Under the pieces are notes generated by a model. That model did no database searches, was not told the origin of the DNA, and saw only the letters and a program-made list of their open reading frames with translations. The position numbers and the translations under genes were made by a program. This document shows positions 28,457-38,486 of a DNA stretch of 64,000 nucleotides, piece after piece (position 1 is the stretch's first letter; every line of letters starts with the position of its first letter). The DNA lies in the NCBI GenBank assembly GCA_019359075.1, contig JAHHIB010000021.1:1-64000 (forward strand). The letters run 5' to 3'. The DNA is from Kalymmatonema hyalinum WJT4-NPBG1 (GTDB lineage Bacteria > Cyanobacteriota > Cyanobacteriia > Cyanobacteriales > Nostocaceae).

Positions 28457-28487
28457 CAAACCCAGTTTCTTAAAGAAACTGGGTTTG
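28457..28487. repeat. perfect 15-bp hairpin (dispersed type A)
   Basis: Arms caaacccagtttctt and aagaaactgggtttg surround a single A. Read on the plus strand, five T residues follow, so it could act as a terminator in that direction. It shares the core TTCTT-A-AAGAA with the hairpin at 44762-44794. Confidence 0.8.
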
Positions 28488-28787
28488 TTTTTCAGTTGTG
28501 TACGGATGAGGGGTGTTGAGTGTAGAAGAAAGGGTTGAGGGTACGGGATATTGGGTTAGGTAAGCATCAAATATCCCTATCCTGCGATTCGCCTACACGC
28601 TACACCCTCAAACCCATGTTGATATGCAAACTAAATGTGAATGAGTGTAACAAATTATATTCTTTACATAGGGAACTCAGCTGCCAAAGTGCTGGTCTTC
28701 GGCTATAGTTTGCATGAGTTTTACAGCAATGCCTGCTGTTATTGACACCTTATTCAATTAACACTATTTCAGCACATCACAGATAAG
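28488..28787. other. gene-free stretch before the beta-helix/SLH gene
   Basis: 300 bp with no gene seen; the promoter of the following plus-strand gene is expected in it. No ribosome-binding site of consensus type is visible before the ATG at 28788. Confidence 0.4.
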
Positions 28788-30473
28788 ATGACACATCAGG
28801 GATTTGATACTCCACAGAAGAAAAATTTTCGCATTCAAACTGGTAGACGCCTTCTCACAATGCCTGCAGGACTAACCGCTTTGTTAGTGGTTTCTGGTGG
28901 GTTTATGCTACCAGCATCACAGGTCAATGCTGGTGCTATCCACACCAAAGCTATTGCCCAAACTGTTACGCCGCAAGCTCCCGCAACTGCAAGCGTTATT
29001 TACGTAAATCCACAAACTGGTACAGACAGTGCTGGTGCTGGTAACGCGGAAGCAACCCCATACAAAACCATCACCTACGCTCTCAATCAGGCTCAGCCAG
29101 GTACAGTTGTCCAACTCGCTCCTGGTACTTATAACCAAGAAAGTGGAGAAACCTTCCCACTTTTTATCAAACAAGGTGTGACGCTACGGGGTGACGAATC
29201 AACCAAAGGTCAGGCGGTATTAATTACAGGTAGTGGCATTTACATTAGTCCCACCTTTGCCCGTCAAAATATGACTATTCGTGCCGATAACGATGCTGTT
29301 ATCACAGGGGTAACAGTCACAAATCCAGAAAACCGTGGCACTGGTATATGGGTGGAATCGACTAATCCCACAATCACAAATAGTACGTTTACCAACAGTA
29401 TAAGAGAAGGTGTTTTTGTCACGGGTAAAGGTAATCCCAAAATTGAAAATAATGTCTTTGTTCAAAACAAAGGTAACGGGATTTCTGTTGCAAAATCTGC
29501 CCAAGGACAGATCCGGAACAATTTATTTCAAGATACAGGTTTTGGTCTGGCAATAGGTGGTACTTCCACACCTTTAGTAGAAGGAAACCAGATCATCGAA
29601 AATCAAGATGGTCTATTTATCTCTGAATCAGCGAAGCCAGTACTGCGTAAGAATGTTATTCAAAAGAACAAGCGCGATGGCATAGTCGTGATTACTAATG
29701 CTTCACCTGACCTTGGCACCACTGAAAATCCCGGCGGTAACCTGATCCGCAGTAACACTCGCCACGACGTGAACAACAGCAAGGGGAATAATACAATTGT
29801 CGCTATTGGCAATGATATTGATCCTAAGCGTATACTTGGTCAAGTCGAATTTGTTGCCGCCACTGTTGAACCACCAGCAGGTGGTCCAGTCGCCTTCAAG
29901 GATCTGCCTGCAAATTATTGGGCAAAAAGCTACATCGAAGCTCTAGCTTCTAAAAATATTATTGCTGGATTTCCCGATGGGACTTTTAAACCCAATGAAC
30001 CTGTTACGCGTGCCCAATTTGCCGCTATTGTGACCAAAGCCTTTACACCAACAGGGCAACGCCAAGCCATTAACTTCAACGATGTTAGCAGCAACTTCTG
30101 GGCTTCCAAGGTGATTCAATCTGCGTACCAAGGTGGCTTTGTTTCTGGGTATCCTGACCGTACCTTTAAACCAGAGCAACAAATTCCGCGAGTGCAGGTA
30201 CTCGTCTCCTTAGCAAGCGGTTTGGGTTTATCTGCGAATACTCAGAATGTCCTTTCCGTATACAGCGATGCTTCCCAGATTCCCAACTATGCTACCAATT
30301 CAGTAGCAGCAGCTACTGCACGGCAACTCGTGGTAAATTACCCTGCAGTTGGGCAATTAAATCCCAATCGTCAGGCAACTAGGGCAGAAGTTGCTGCCTT
30401 TGTTTACCAAGCACTGGTTAGTAAAGGGAACGCCCAAGCCATTCCTTCACCGTATTTGGTAAGAATTCCATAA
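28788..30473 (+). CDS. secreted beta-helix (DUF1565) protein with SLH domains
   Basis: Exported surface protein of 561 residues. A hydrophobic segment (LTALLVVSGGFMLPASQVNA) after a basic N-terminus serves as signal peptide. Residues about 70-350 form a right-handed beta-helix of the DUF1565/parallel-beta-helix type: VNPQTGTDSAGAG..TPYKTITYALNQAQPGTVVQLAPGTY, then repeats such as GVFVTGKGNPKIENNVF and GISVAKSAQGQIRNNLF. Three S-layer-homology repeats follow (FKDLPANYWAKSYIEALASK; FNDVSSNFWASKVIQSAYQG; a weaker third), which would anchor it to the cell wall. A polysaccharide-binding or lyase-like role is possible, but no catalytic residues are identified. Confidence 0.87.
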   Translation: MTHQGFDTPQKKNFRIQTGRRLLTMPAGLTALLVVSGGFMLPASQVNAGAIHTKAIAQTVTPQAPATASVIYVNPQTGTDSAGAGNAEATPYKTITYALNQAQPGTVVQLAPGTYNQESGETFPLFIKQGVTLRGDESTKGQAVLITGSGIYISPTFARQNMTIRADNDAVITGVTVTNPENRGTGIWVESTNPTITNSTFTNSIREGVFVTGKGNPKIENNVFVQNKGNGISVAKSAQGQIRNNLFQDTGFGLAIGGTSTPLVEGNQIIENQDGLFISESAKPVLRKNVIQKNKRDGIVVITNASPDLGTTENPGGNLIRSNTRHDVNNSKGNNTIVAIGNDIDPKRILGQVEFVAATVEPPAGGPVAFKDLPANYWAKSYIEALASKNIIAGFPDGTFKPNEPVTRAQFAAIVTKAFTPTGQRQAINFNDVSSNFWASKVIQSAYQGGFVSGYPDRTFKPEQQIPRVQVLVSLASGLGLSANTQNVLSVYSDASQIPNYATNSVAAATARQLVVNYPAVGQLNPNRQATRAEVAAFVYQALVSKGNAQAIPSPYLVRIP

Positions 30474-30907
30474 TTTAAAAGTTAAAAGCGCCATGACTGA
30501 CAAGTTGTAAGTCTGGCGCTTGGTATATTATGATTTTTACTGACATTGGGATCTTTAAATTTATAGTTTGACCCCTTTTAAATATTTGAGGCTTATAATC
30601 AGGGTCTTTATATAAGCTGACCCCGTTTGAACAATATTTAGTTTCTCAGTAAATTCGCTGAAATTCAGATTTCCTAATAATTTTTTTATTTTTATCTCTC
30701 TTTATATTTCAGAAATTGAATAAATATTAATTTCATTAAATTTAGTTTATCAGTTTATAGATATACATTAATACTCCAAGCTTGAGCCTGTGGGCTTATC
30801 CGAGAAGTATTACCTGCTAACTCATTTGCACTTCATCGATTTTTGCCATCCATCTCACTAGTGCAATTCGTCAGTTATGCAGAAGAAATATTGGTTGTAC
30901 ATTGACA
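30474..30907. other. gene-free stretch beside the TnpB remnant
   Basis: No gene seen between the beta-helix/SLH gene and the insertion-sequence remnant, apart from the terminator hairpin at 30486-30521. AT-rich. Confidence 0.4.
30486..30521 (+). terminator. terminator-like hairpin after the SLH gene
   Basis: Arms aagcgcca-t-gact and agtc-tggcgctt pair with one bulged base, 13 bases after the stop codon; a T-rich tract follows after about ten bases rather than immediately. Probable transcript end for the beta-helix/SLH gene. Confidence 0.55.
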
Positions 30908-30963
30908 CTCCCACGGGTGCCCAAATATCGCACTCCGCGCTCATTTGGACAAAAAGCCGTGGG
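30908..30963. mobile_element. IS200/IS605-type right-end hairpin
   Basis: Nested imperfect hairpin: outer arms cccacgg (30910-30916) and ccgtggg (30957-30963), inner arms ccaaat (30921-30926) and atttgg (30943-30948). It overlaps the 3' end of the tnpB remnant, where this IS group has its right end and the guide (omega/reRNA) scaffold. The element boundary is inferred. Confidence 0.6.
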
Positions 30964-31754
30964 ATTCTAGGCTCAATGTCGAAACTTGTTCAACCAGGTT
31001 TGCACCAGACTGAATAGAGGTTTTAACTCCCCTAGCGTTTCTTGCCTTCCGTTTAGAAGGCTTGCTTTCCCCCTGCCCGGAGGTAGCAATTTTTTCTTTG
31101 CCCTTACGAAGTATGTTGATTGCGGCTGCATGGTCACGTTGTAGGACACAGCCGCATTTGCAAGTGTGCGTCCTGGTTGACAGTGACTTTTTGACTATCG
31201 TGCCGCATTGTGGACACTCTTGCGAAGTGTTGTAGTCTCGCAGCAAGTGCCACTTTTCCATACTTTTGGGCAAAGTATTCTAGATAGCTCCGAAACTGTC
31301 TCCATCCAGCATCATTGATGCTTTTTGCTAGATGGTGATTACGCACCATATTTTTAACCTGCAAGTTTTCGTAGACTGCTAAGTCGTTAGACCGTATGAC
31401 GTGACGCGCTGCTTTCTTTGCGTGTTCGGTACGTTGTCTACTTATCTTGAGGTGCTTGCGTGCGTATCGATTTCGGGCGCTCGATCTACCGTTTTTTCCT
31501 TTCTCCTTTTTATAGATTCTGCGTTGAGCGTGCTTGATTTGTTTCTCGGCTTTACGCAGAAATCTGGGGTTTGGTTCGTGGTATCCGTTTGAGTCAGTGT
31601 AAAAGTACTCAAGTCCAAAGTCTAGTCCTACTTCCTGACCAGTTAGTTGAACCTCTTCCTTGCACTCGACATCAACACAAAATTGAACATAGAACCCGTC
31701 AGCACGGCGAACAATCCGAACTCTTTTGATTGACTTAACAGGGTAAGTAACGCC
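30941..31754 (-). pseudogene. tnpB: IS200/IS605 TnpB (OrfB), truncated and frameshifted
   Basis: Remnant of an RNA-guided transposon nuclease. TnpB similarity starts at GVTYPVKSIKRVRIVRRADG, so the N-terminal third is missing. The first RuvC acid is present in VGLDFGLEYF and the second in LAVYENLQVKNM. The frame breaks near 31240-31260 after FAQKYGKVALA, and resumes in another frame with RDYNTSQECPQCGTIVKKSL, the zinc-finger cysteines (CPQCG..CKCGC), and the third acid in LQRDHAAAINIL. So all catalytic residues survive but on two frames. No tnpA (Y1 transposase) is nearby. Inactive as a protein; its ends could still be moved in trans. Confidence 0.88.
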
Positions 31755-31939
31755 CAAAATCCCCCTAAAGAAATAGCAAGAATGTGACAAGAACCACAAG
31801 AATGGACAAGACAATGAAATGCCAAACCTCTACTTTATTGTGATTAGGTGTAGAAAGACAAAGTTCCCGCTCCTCGCCTACAAACCTGATTAGCAGCCAC
31901 AGTTGCTAAAATTTCTGCCTGAGTGTTGCTTGACCAGCC

Positions 31940-32131
31940 TTGGTAATGAAAGATGAATACTCCTTTGCGCATCAACCTACTGTGCCACTTGCTTTGGCTT
32001 CTGCTGATTCTCCCCTTGAGGAGGTTGTCGTCACAGCCAATCCTTTGTACACGCGCAGCAGCCTCCTGCCAGAACTATCAAATGATCAACGGTTGAGACA
32101 GACAGCGTTGATCATACTTCAGAGTACATAG
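31940..32131 (+). CDS. doubtful short ORF with a TonB-plug-like motif
   Basis: 63 codons. The stretch SPLEEVVVTANPLYTRSS resembles the start of the plug domain of TonB-dependent receptors (typically EEVVVTATR), but nothing else of a receptor follows. It could be a small remnant of such a gene next to the insertion-sequence scar, or a chance similarity. No ribosome-binding site is convincing. Confidence 0.25.
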   Translation: MVMKDEYSFAHQPTVPLALASADSPLEEVVVTANPLYTRSSLLPELSNDQRLRQTALIILQST

Positions 32132-32591
32132 CAACCAAGGAAAACTCTTAGGGATGTGCCGTGTCTTTTTTATTGCATATAACACGACGAGCAGCAAGAC
32201 ACAATGAGTACTGCTTAAAGCGCTGTTTAACAATAGACCTTTTGCACGAATAGTGTGAAGATGGAAATAACTAGGTCAAAATACGTGTTGTTAGCCAACA
32301 CATCAACCGTTTGAAGATTTTTTACATCCTGGCACAGCGCTATCGTAATCGGAGAAAACGATTTGGCTGGCGCTGCAATTTAATTGCTGGTTTACTCAAC
32401 GTAAGGGAGCCTCTTTTTTTGATTCATGCAATCTTGTGTACTGGTACACAATTATGAGAAGGCTATAGCAATTAAAGAACTCGGTATGACCAAATTTAGC
32501 CGTCATCTGTCGCTACCTACCGGGGAATGAATGAATAATTTAGCTATTTATAAATCAAATTGAAAATACCCCCTTTTTTGTGAGGAATTCA
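32132..32591. other. gene-free stretch before the GUN4-domain gene
   Basis: 460 bp without a supported gene or a recognised RNA. A tatagcaatt motif near 32464 resembles the edge of the MITE-like repeat near 1796, but I see no inverted partner. Confidence 0.4.
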
Positions 32592-33191
32592 ATGTCTAAT
32601 GAAGTGCATGAATCGGAAGTCACGACTCGCTTAAGTGCGATTGAGGTGCAGCTACAACAATTCAATCAGATCTTATCAAATCTGAGCGATCGCATTGCCA
32701 AATCAGAAGAGACTTTCCTACTGGTTGCCGATATCCACAAATACAAAAAGCTGCACGAACTGTTAGCAGCAGGAAATCTACGAGAGGCAGACTGGGAAAC
32801 GATTCGGGTCATCCAAGCAATAACAAAAGAGCCGGACTTGGCAGCCATCACTCCAGATGATATGAGGGAGTTTCCCTGCGAAGAACTACGGGTGATAGAC
32901 AGCCTGTGGACAAAATATAGCCAGGGCCGCTTTGGTTTCAGTGTGCAAATACAGACATATCAAAGTGTTGGTGGTTCGTTCGATAGCACCATTAATCAAG
33001 ATAATACAGTGATTGAGAAATTCGGCGAAGTTGTAGGCTGGCGCGTGGACGGCAAATGGCTAAAGTGTGATGACCTAGATTACACCTTGGCTGCACCGCT
33101 TGGCTGTCATCCTTCACGGTGGTGGAATTCCCCCTTTGGCTCAAAAATGACGAATTATTTCTTCAATCGCCTGCTTGTATGTAGTCTTTAA
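32592..33191 (+). CDS. GUN4-domain protein
   Basis: 199 residues from the ATG at 32592, preferred over the upstream GTG because GAGGAATTC lies just before it. A predicted coiled coil at the N-terminus (EVTTRLSAIEVQLQQFNQIL) is followed by a GUN4 domain from about residue 55: YKKLHELLAAGNLREADWET, then FPCEELRVIDSLWTKYSQGRFGFSVQI and the C-terminal HPSRWWNSPFGSKMTNYFFNRL. GUN4 proteins bind protoporphyrin IX and Mg-protoporphyrin and stimulate Mg-chelatase. Cyanobacteria carry several GUN4-domain paralogues, and no chlorophyll-synthesis gene is adjacent, so this may be an accessory paralogue. Confidence 0.88.
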   Translation: MSNEVHESEVTTRLSAIEVQLQQFNQILSNLSDRIAKSEETFLLVADIHKYKKLHELLAAGNLREADWETIRVIQAITKEPDLAAITPDDMREFPCEELRVIDSLWTKYSQGRFGFSVQIQTYQSVGGSFDSTINQDNTVIEKFGEVVGWRVDGKWLKCDDLDYTLAAPLGCHPSRWWNSPFGSKMTNYFFNRLLVCSL

Positions 33192-33334
33192 ACTAGACGC
33201 AACCTTGTTGTCATCCAAGCGATTGGGCAACTAAAGTTCTCAAGAGCAAAACTTAAGCATTTAGAATTCACGCATACTTGCAAGAAGTACTCATTTTGCC
33301 TTCACCTCAGTTAAATTCTTTTGAGGTTAAAAAT

Positions 33335-34567
33335 ATGTTTAAAAAAGCTAATGTCTTACTCGCAAGTAAATTATTATTTCCAGCGCTTCTCGCTTCTTTT
33401 TTCACCAGCGCCTGCAGTAAAAGCAAACCCTCTGCCGCAGCTAGCGAACCGCCACCAACTGCGGTCAAGTTGCAGTTATTGAAGTCCAGCCAAGTGCAAG
33501 AGGTCTCAGATTTCGTGGGTAGGTTGGAAGCTCAGCAGAGAGTCTCGTTGCAACCGGAGATCCAAGGTCGGATAGAGTCGATTCCCGTCTCCTCAGGAGA
33601 TCGAGTGCAGCAAGGAACGCCGATTGTGCTGCTGCGTCCTGATCGCGCCGGTCCGGAATTGAATAGCGCCATTGCCAGAGTGAACTCAGTCAAATCTGCC
33701 TATGGAACCGCACAGGCGCAACTGAAAGCACAAGAGGCACAACGGCTGAGGGATGTGGCAGACGTAGAACTTCAAACGCTTCAGTTCCAAAGGGCGCAGC
33801 AACTCGTTTCTGTTGGGGCACAGGCAAAACAACAGTTAGACATTGCCCAGAGAAACTTAAACACGGCGATCGCAACGCTGCGCGCTACTGAGGGGCAAGT
33901 ACAAGCTGCCAAAGCCAGCTTAAATCAAGCACAAGCAAACGTCCGACAAGCTGAGGCAGATACAGCTGCTGCTCGCGTGTCGCTCCAGTTTAAACGGGTG
34001 CTGGCACCGATTACTGGAGAGGTGGGTGATTTCCCGCTGAAGGTTGGAGATTACGTTAATACTGGTCAAACGCTAACGACTATTACCCAAAATGATAATC
34101 TCTACCTGCGAATCTCAATTTCCAACAACTACTTTTCACAACTGCGACGGGGGTTGCCAGTGGAGCTTATTGACCCCAAGACAAAAAAACGCGTGGCAAC
34201 TGGGAGTATCAACTTTATCTCTCCAGATGTAGACACGGGTACCCAAGCTGTCTTAACCAAAGCTCGCTTTTCCAACAAGGGCGGCAACCTACGCGAGGGG
34301 CAGTTTGTCAAGGCACGAGTCATTTTGAGCGAACGTCCGGGTGTTTTACTTCCCACAGTGGCTGTCTCTAATGTCGGGGCACAAAGCTTTGTCTTTGTAG
34401 CTCAGAAAACAGGGTCAAAACAGACTGTGCGACGTCAGCCAGTGAAGCTGGGAGCAATTCAAGGTCAAAGCTACCAGGTAATTGATGGAGTCAAGCCAGG
34501 CGATCAAATTGCGGTGACGCGAATTCTTAACCTCAAAGATGGTTCTCCGATTCAACCTGAGTCTTAA
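33335..34567 (+). CDS. RND efflux periplasmic adaptor lipoprotein (MFP)
   Basis: Membrane-fusion protein of a tripartite efflux pump, 410 residues. The ATG at 33335 is chosen because it gives a proper lipoprotein signal (LLFPALLASFFTSAC, Cys27); the frame is open 19 codons further upstream from TTG. Lipoyl half-motifs QPEIQGRIESIPVSSGDRVQQG and VLAPITGEVGDFPLKVGDYVNTG flank a long Gln/Ala-rich helical hairpin (residues about 125-215). It is followed after about 80 bp by the inner-membrane permease. No outer-membrane TolC-like gene is adjacent, so that partner must be encoded elsewhere. Confidence 0.94.
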   Translation: MFKKANVLLASKLLFPALLASFFTSACSKSKPSAAASEPPPTAVKLQLLKSSQVQEVSDFVGRLEAQQRVSLQPEIQGRIESIPVSSGDRVQQGTPIVLLRPDRAGPELNSAIARVNSVKSAYGTAQAQLKAQEAQRLRDVADVELQTLQFQRAQQLVSVGAQAKQQLDIAQRNLNTAIATLRATEGQVQAAKASLNQAQANVRQAEADTAAARVSLQFKRVLAPITGEVGDFPLKVGDYVNTGQTLTTITQNDNLYLRISISNNYFSQLRRGLPVELIDPKTKKRVATGSINFISPDVDTGTQAVLTKARFSNKGGNLREGQFVKARVILSERPGVLLPTVAVSNVGAQSFVFVAQKTGSKQTVRRQPVKLGAIQGQSYQVIDGVKPGDQIAVTRILNLKDGSPIQPES

Positions 34568-34650
34568 GTCAGCACATTAGGTCTCTATTGAGCTTAATCG
34601 TCAATAGCTATTGATCGCACTCTCAACTTGATCCTTATCACTCCTAGGTT

Positions 34651-37600
34651 ATGCTGCTAAGTATTGCGGATATTTTCATTAAGCGACCAGTCTTCACGAC
34701 AGTTTGTACTGTACTTATTCTCTTGGTCGGAGGAATCTGCATTCCCCTCCTCCCCTTAGATAAGCTACCAGAAATGGCTCTCAAGCAGGTGACTGTCACT
34801 GCTAACTATCTCGGGACTGATGCCAAAACAGCAGAAGAAAACGTCACCACCGTGCTAGAGCGGGAAATCAACGGCACGGAGCGGGTGGTGTATATGTCCT
34901 CGCAGACGACGAATGATGGCAACAGCACGATTAACGTCTCCTTTCCCACGGACACGGATAGGAATACGGCACAAGTCCTCGTGCAAAATAACGTGGCGAT
35001 CGCCGAAGCCAGCTTACCTGAGGAAGTCAACCGCATTGGTGTGACGACGCAGAAGCAGTCTCCAACCATTACTCTCGCCTATGCTTTTTATTCAGAAAAA
35101 GACCAGAAGGGTAACTTCATCTACGATAACGTCTTCCTGAGTAACTACGTTGACCGACAAATTTTTGATGAAATCAAACGGATCGAGGGCGTAGGTTCGC
35201 TCAGAATTGTCGGGGAACGGAAATATGCTATGCGTATCTGGCTCGATCCTGATGCCTTGGCTGCCAGAAATTTGACGGCACAGGATGCGCTCAATGCCAT
35301 TTCCGAACAGAATATCCAGGTTGGAGCCGGCAGAATTGGTCAGCAGCCTACCCCAACCGATCAGCAGTATGAAATTGCTCTGCGAGCCAACGGTCGGTTT
35401 ACCACTCCCGCAGAAGCGGAAGACATCGTGGTGCAAACAGGTAAGGATGGCACGCTGATCCGGTTAAAAGATGTCGGTCGCGCAGAAGTTGGGGCGGAAA
35501 ACTATAGCGCAACGACGCTATTTGACGGCTCACCAGCAGTTATTTTGTTAGCCTACCAACTGCCCGGCACAAATGCCTGGAATACAGCCAGCGCCATCAA
35601 AGCAAAAATGGCGGAGTTGCAACCCAATTTTCCGCCAGGATTAAAGGCAACGATCGGTTTAGATAATACTTTGTTCGTCGCAGCTTCTCTCGATGAAGCC
35701 TTCAAAACTTTGATGGAGGCGATCGCGCTCGTCTTCCTAGTCATCTTCATCTTTTTACAAGATTGGCGCACCACCATTATTCCCTCCCTTGCGATCCCCG
35801 TATCGCTGATTGGAACGATGGCATTTGCCTATGTGTTTGGGTTTACCCTCAATCAGTTGACGATATTCGGCATCATCCTGGCAACAGGTTTGGTGGTGGA
35901 TGATGGAATCGTCGTCGTAGAGGCGATCGCTGCCAAACTCGAGCAGGGCATGAAACCAATGCAAGCCGCCCTAGATGCGATGGAGGAACTCACCGGGGCA
36001 ATCATTGCAACATCAGTGGTACTGATGGCAGTATTTATCCCCGTAACCTTCTTTCCTGGTACAACCGGCATCGTTTACAAGCAATTCGCGCTGGTTATCG
36101 CTTTCTCGATTGCCATTTCGACCTTCAACGCCCTCAGCTTCTCTCCCAGTATGTCAGCCATCATCATGCGGCGACAGCAGGAAGTCCACGGTCCCTTGAG
36201 CTTGTTTTTCCGCTGGTTTAATCGGGTGTTTGATTGGTTCAAGGGGGGATACGTCAAGATTGTGGAATTCCTGCTCCGGATTCGCTGGCTCGTGATTCCA
36301 GTGTTTATTGCGGGTTTAGTAGCGACAGGTTGGATTTACCAGACAACTCCCCAGGGATTTATCCCCGAAGAAGACCAAGGCTATTTCTTTGCGATTGTCG
36401 AAGCGCCACCAGGGGTGTCTCTCAACTACAGCGTTGATCTCGTTAAGAAGATTTCTGAGGAAGTGGTGCAGCCACTGCCTGAAGTTGAACATGTTGTCGG
36501 TAATGCTGGCTTTGGTTTTGAGGGGAACGCTAGCAACAAGTCGCTGTTTTTCGTCAAGCTGAAAGATTGGGAAGAGCGCCGAGGTGCTGAGCATTCAGTC
36601 TTTGGCATTCTCCAAAAAATTAATAAAGGGTTGCGGGAAAAAATTCCGGGAGCAGTAGCGATCGCCGTCAATGCACCACCCGTGGATGGTTTGGGTAGTA
36701 CAGGTGGCTTCGAGATGTATATCCAAAACAGACAAGCCCTTCCGATGGAAGCGCTGATCGACAACGCCCGAAACGTGATTGCGGCGGCTCAAAAGCGACC
36801 GGAACTAGGAGGTGTCTTTACCCAATTCACCTTTGATACCCCGATGATGCAAATCTCCATCGATCGCAACCAAGCCAAGGCACAAAACATTCGGGTAAGT
36901 GATATTTTCAGCACCATGCAGACCTACTTGGGTGCAAGCTATGTCAACCAATACGTGCTTGGTGGACGACTGTATCGCGTTTACGCTCAAGCAGAGGGGA
37001 CAGTGCGCTCCAATCCTGAAGATCTCAGTCGTTTGTACGTACGCTCCCAGGATGGCAATCTCGTCCAATTGAGCTCTGTGGTGCAAATGGAAAGATTTAC
37101 CTATCCGCCTGTCGTCACCCACTTCAACGTCTATCCGTCAATCAAAATTCAAGGAGGTCCAGCAGCAGGCTACAGTACCGGACAGGCAATCCAAGCAATG
37201 GAAGCGGTTGCCAACGAAGTTTTGCAACCGGGATTTGGCTTCGCTTGGACAGGGACTGCCCTTCAGGAGACGTCCTCTGGCGGTGCGGCACCGATCATTT
37301 TTGGCTTAGCCTTTGTCATGGTCTTCTTGGTGTTAGCGGCGCAGTACGAAAGCTACATCGATCCCACCATCATCATGATTACCGTACCTCTGGCAATCTT
37401 GGGCGCACTTGGTGCAATCGTGTTCCGCGCCAATGTTTTCCAGCAAGGTGGTGTTTGGCCAACGCTTAACAATAACATCTATGCCCAAGTCGCGCTGGTG
37501 ATGCTCATTGGTTTAGCAAGTAAAAACGCGATTCTGATCGTGGAATTTGCTAACCAGTTGGTAGAGTTAGGGATGAATATCACTAAGGCAGCAATCCGCG

Positions 37601-37917
37601 CTTCTGAGGAACGCTTGCGACCAATTCTCATGACTGCTATCTCTGGTTTCGTTGGTTTTTGGCCCTTGGTGATAGCTTCTGGCGCTGGGGCAATGAGCCG
37701 TTGGTCTTTGGGAACAGCGCTGTTTGGTGGTTATCTGATTTCGACAATCTTAAGTTTGTTTTTAGTCCCTGTGCTGTATGTCGTGATCAAGAACCTAGAA
37801 GAGAGCTTCTTGAAACCGGGTAAACCTGGCAAGCCCAGCCCGACAGAGTATCCACATTCTCAGCAGGACAAGGAACAAGCTCTCTCTACATTTCAGGCTA
37901 GTCCACAAGAGGAGTGA
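34651..37917 (+). CDS. RND multidrug efflux permease (AcrB/HAE1 family)
   Basis: Proton-driven inner-membrane pump of 1088 residues, usual for the HAE1 branch. The N-terminus MLLSIADIFIKRPVFTTVCTVL is the typical first TM helix. The proton-relay aspartates in TM4 are present (LATGLVVDDGIVVVEA, Asp417-418), and the TM10 lysine is present in LIGLASKNAILIVEFANQL. Porter-domain segments such as ANYLGTDAKTAEENVT and PPGVSLNYSVDLV are conserved. The C-terminal tail is short, Pro-rich and hydrophilic. Forms an operon with the upstream adaptor. Substrates cannot be told from sequence. Confidence 0.96.
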   Translation: MLLSIADIFIKRPVFTTVCTVLILLVGGICIPLLPLDKLPEMALKQVTVTANYLGTDAKTAEENVTTVLEREINGTERVVYMSSQTTNDGNSTINVSFPTDTDRNTAQVLVQNNVAIAEASLPEEVNRIGVTTQKQSPTITLAYAFYSEKDQKGNFIYDNVFLSNYVDRQIFDEIKRIEGVGSLRIVGERKYAMRIWLDPDALAARNLTAQDALNAISEQNIQVGAGRIGQQPTPTDQQYEIALRANGRFTTPAEAEDIVVQTGKDGTLIRLKDVGRAEVGAENYSATTLFDGSPAVILLAYQLPGTNAWNTASAIKAKMAELQPNFPPGLKATIGLDNTLFVAASLDEAFKTLMEAIALVFLVIFIFLQDWRTTIIPSLAIPVSLIGTMAFAYVFGFTLNQLTIFGIILATGLVVDDGIVVVEAIAAKLEQGMKPMQAALDAMEELTGAIIATSVVLMAVFIPVTFFPGTTGIVYKQFALVIAFSIAISTFNALSFSPSMSAIIMRRQQEVHGPLSLFFRWFNRVFDWFKGGYVKIVEFLLRIRWLVIPVFIAGLVATGWIYQTTPQGFIPEEDQGYFFAIVEAPPGVSLNYSVDLVKKISEEVVQPLPEVEHVVGNAGFGFEGNASNKSLFFVKLKDWEERRGAEHSVFGILQKINKGLREKIPGAVAIAVNAPPVDGLGSTGGFEMYIQNRQALPMEALIDNARNVIAAAQKRPELGGVFTQFTFDTPMMQISIDRNQAKAQNIRVSDIFSTMQTYLGASYVNQYVLGGRLYRVYAQAEGTVRSNPEDLSRLYVRSQDGNLVQLSSVVQMERFTYPPVVTHFNVYPSIKIQGGPAAGYSTGQAIQAMEAVANEVLQPGFGFAWTGTALQETSSGGAAPIIFGLAFVMVFLVLAAQYESYIDPTIIMITVPLAILGALGAIVFRANVFQQGGVWPTLNNNIYAQVALVMLIGLASKNAILIVEFANQLVELGMNITKAAIRASEERLRPILMTAISGFVGFWPLVIASGAGAMSRWSLGTALFGGYLISTILSLFLVPVLYVVIKNLEESFLKPGKPGKPSPTEYPHSQQDKEQALSTFQASPQEE

Positions 37918-38486
37918 GGTGTTGAGTTCGTCACGCAGCCCGGGTTAAAACAGTGAACAGTTATCAGTTATCAGTGACCAGGTTACCCATAGGGATTTAA
38001 ACCCCACTTGAAACAATCCACTTGTATCCGTGGGGGACTCACGCCTCCCAAGCAACTGTATAGTCATAGCTCGGCACTGCGGCTGGTACGTGGTAACTGT
38101 GTTGAGCACTCAGGCTGTTCTTTTTTTATCTAAACTGAAATGGTCATGCGACTTCGACATTATTAACATTATTAACTGTAAAGTTAGCAGTTCTAGAAAA
38201 AGCCTTGAATGTAGAATAATGTCATGAGGTAGAAGAAGATTCACGTTTGTCTATAGAGGTAACACGGATGTTCAAAAAATGGAATTTAGACGATTGGATA
38301 AACCACATTTTGTTTACGATCACTGTTGCCTTTCTGTTTTACTCTTTCTTCTTGCACCACTAATCCTCATATCAAGTACCCGCAGTATCAGTTATCAGTT
38401 ATCAGTTATGGGTAAACAACCGCCTGTGTACTATTCACTGTGTACTGCTAACTGTTCACTGTTTACTGTTTACTGTTTACTGTTCT
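37918..38486. other. gene-free stretch with heptamer repeats
   Basis: No supported gene. Heptamer tandem repeats occur at about 38389-38410 (copies of TATCAGT) and about 38455-38485 (copies of TTTACTG). Short open frames here have no family resemblance. Confidence 0.5.
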
